Assembly: GCA_043228905.1 (NCBI GenBank) | Contig: JBHGNT010000008.1 | Coordinates: 8,680,001 to 8,744,000 of the forward strand | Source: Azolla caroliniana | Lineage: Eukaryota; Polypodiophyta | DNA length: 64,000 bases | Direction: 5' to 3' | Shown here: positions 63,867 through 64,000 of the stretch, piece after piece | Layout: every line of letters starts with the position of its first letter | How positions within the stretch are numbered: position 1 is the first letter of the stretch | The notes under the pieces: generated by a model | Told to the model about the DNA's origin: nothing | What the model saw: only the letters and a program-made list of their open reading frames with translations | Database searches by the model: none | Position numbers and translations under genes: made by a program

Positions 63867-64000
63867 TGTGCAACATGTGCACATGTATAGTAGGAAAATG
63901 GTGTATAGAATAAGGGGGAGGATTTATCCCACATTCTAACGTCCCTCCCTCCTTGGGCTATAAAAGGAAGGGAGGGTCCCTTGTAAAAGGGTTGCCCATT
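63867..64000 (+). repeat. Probable start of another LTR, truncated by the window end
   Basis: The J integrase reading breaks at TGTGCAACATGTGCAC. A TATAAAAGG promoter motif follows at about 63960. TG start and promoter fit an LTR, but no second copy is in the window. Confidence 0.4.

Overview
The window is eukaryotic, very probably from a land plant or close streptophyte relative, and consists almost entirely of nested transposable elements. I recognise no ordinary host gene and no structural RNA gene. The plant signs are the Ty1/copia primer-binding sites (TGGTATCAGAGC, matching the 3' end of plant initiator tRNA-Met), plant-type copia and Ty3/gypsy families including a chromodomain element, GT-AG introns, and nonsense mutations of the kind expected from deamination at methylated CG and CHG sites. 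A non-flowering lineage (bryophyte, lycophyte, fern or charophyte) is only a guess, based on the unusual gypsy lineage and a Sola-like DNA transposon.

Left part (1-16150). A nearly intact copia element (A, 1-4920) sits in a decayed minus-strand gypsy of an unusual lineage (B1, 4921-9308). Then comes copia C (9309-11633), whose gag carries a LINE reverse-transcriptase fragment, a second copy of the unusual gypsy (B2, 11634-14255), and about 1.9 kb that I cannot explain.

Middle part (16150-38070). An old minus-strand copia (D, about 16150-29575) is split by two later insertions with clean 5-bp target duplications: an internally deleted copia (E, 16243-20077, ATCGT) and a full-length but dead copia (F, 22434-27967, GATAA). 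Copia G (from 29733) is split inside its 5' LTR by an intact chromodomain gypsy (H, 29926-35692, target duplication GTACC).

Right part (38071-64000). Copia G is cut by copia I, which is cut by gypsy J (from 39899). J is split by a large minus-strand gypsy (K, 42892-62622, TTGCT) that carries an extra coiled-coil ORF after pol. K is split by a 10.8-kb DNA transposon (L, 47843-58679, target duplication ACTT). L has 25-bp terminal inverted repeats, a Sola-like transposase, a convergent multi-exon gene encoding a RING-H2 finger, an FCP1-like phosphatase gene, and introns filled with the 14-bp palindrome TAGCTAATTAGCTA. A new LTR begins at about 63867.

The most notable observations concern element mechanism. 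H, and in weaker form J, has a primer-binding site complementary to its own predicted mRNA 5' end, suggesting Tf1-like self-priming. Both also carry an antisense tRNA-like module at the start of the LTR. H has a G_TTA_AAC slippery heptamer between gag and pol. The B elements share a conserved TTT-TAG junction that fits -1 frameshifting. All calls come from reading the sequence; no database or folding program was used.
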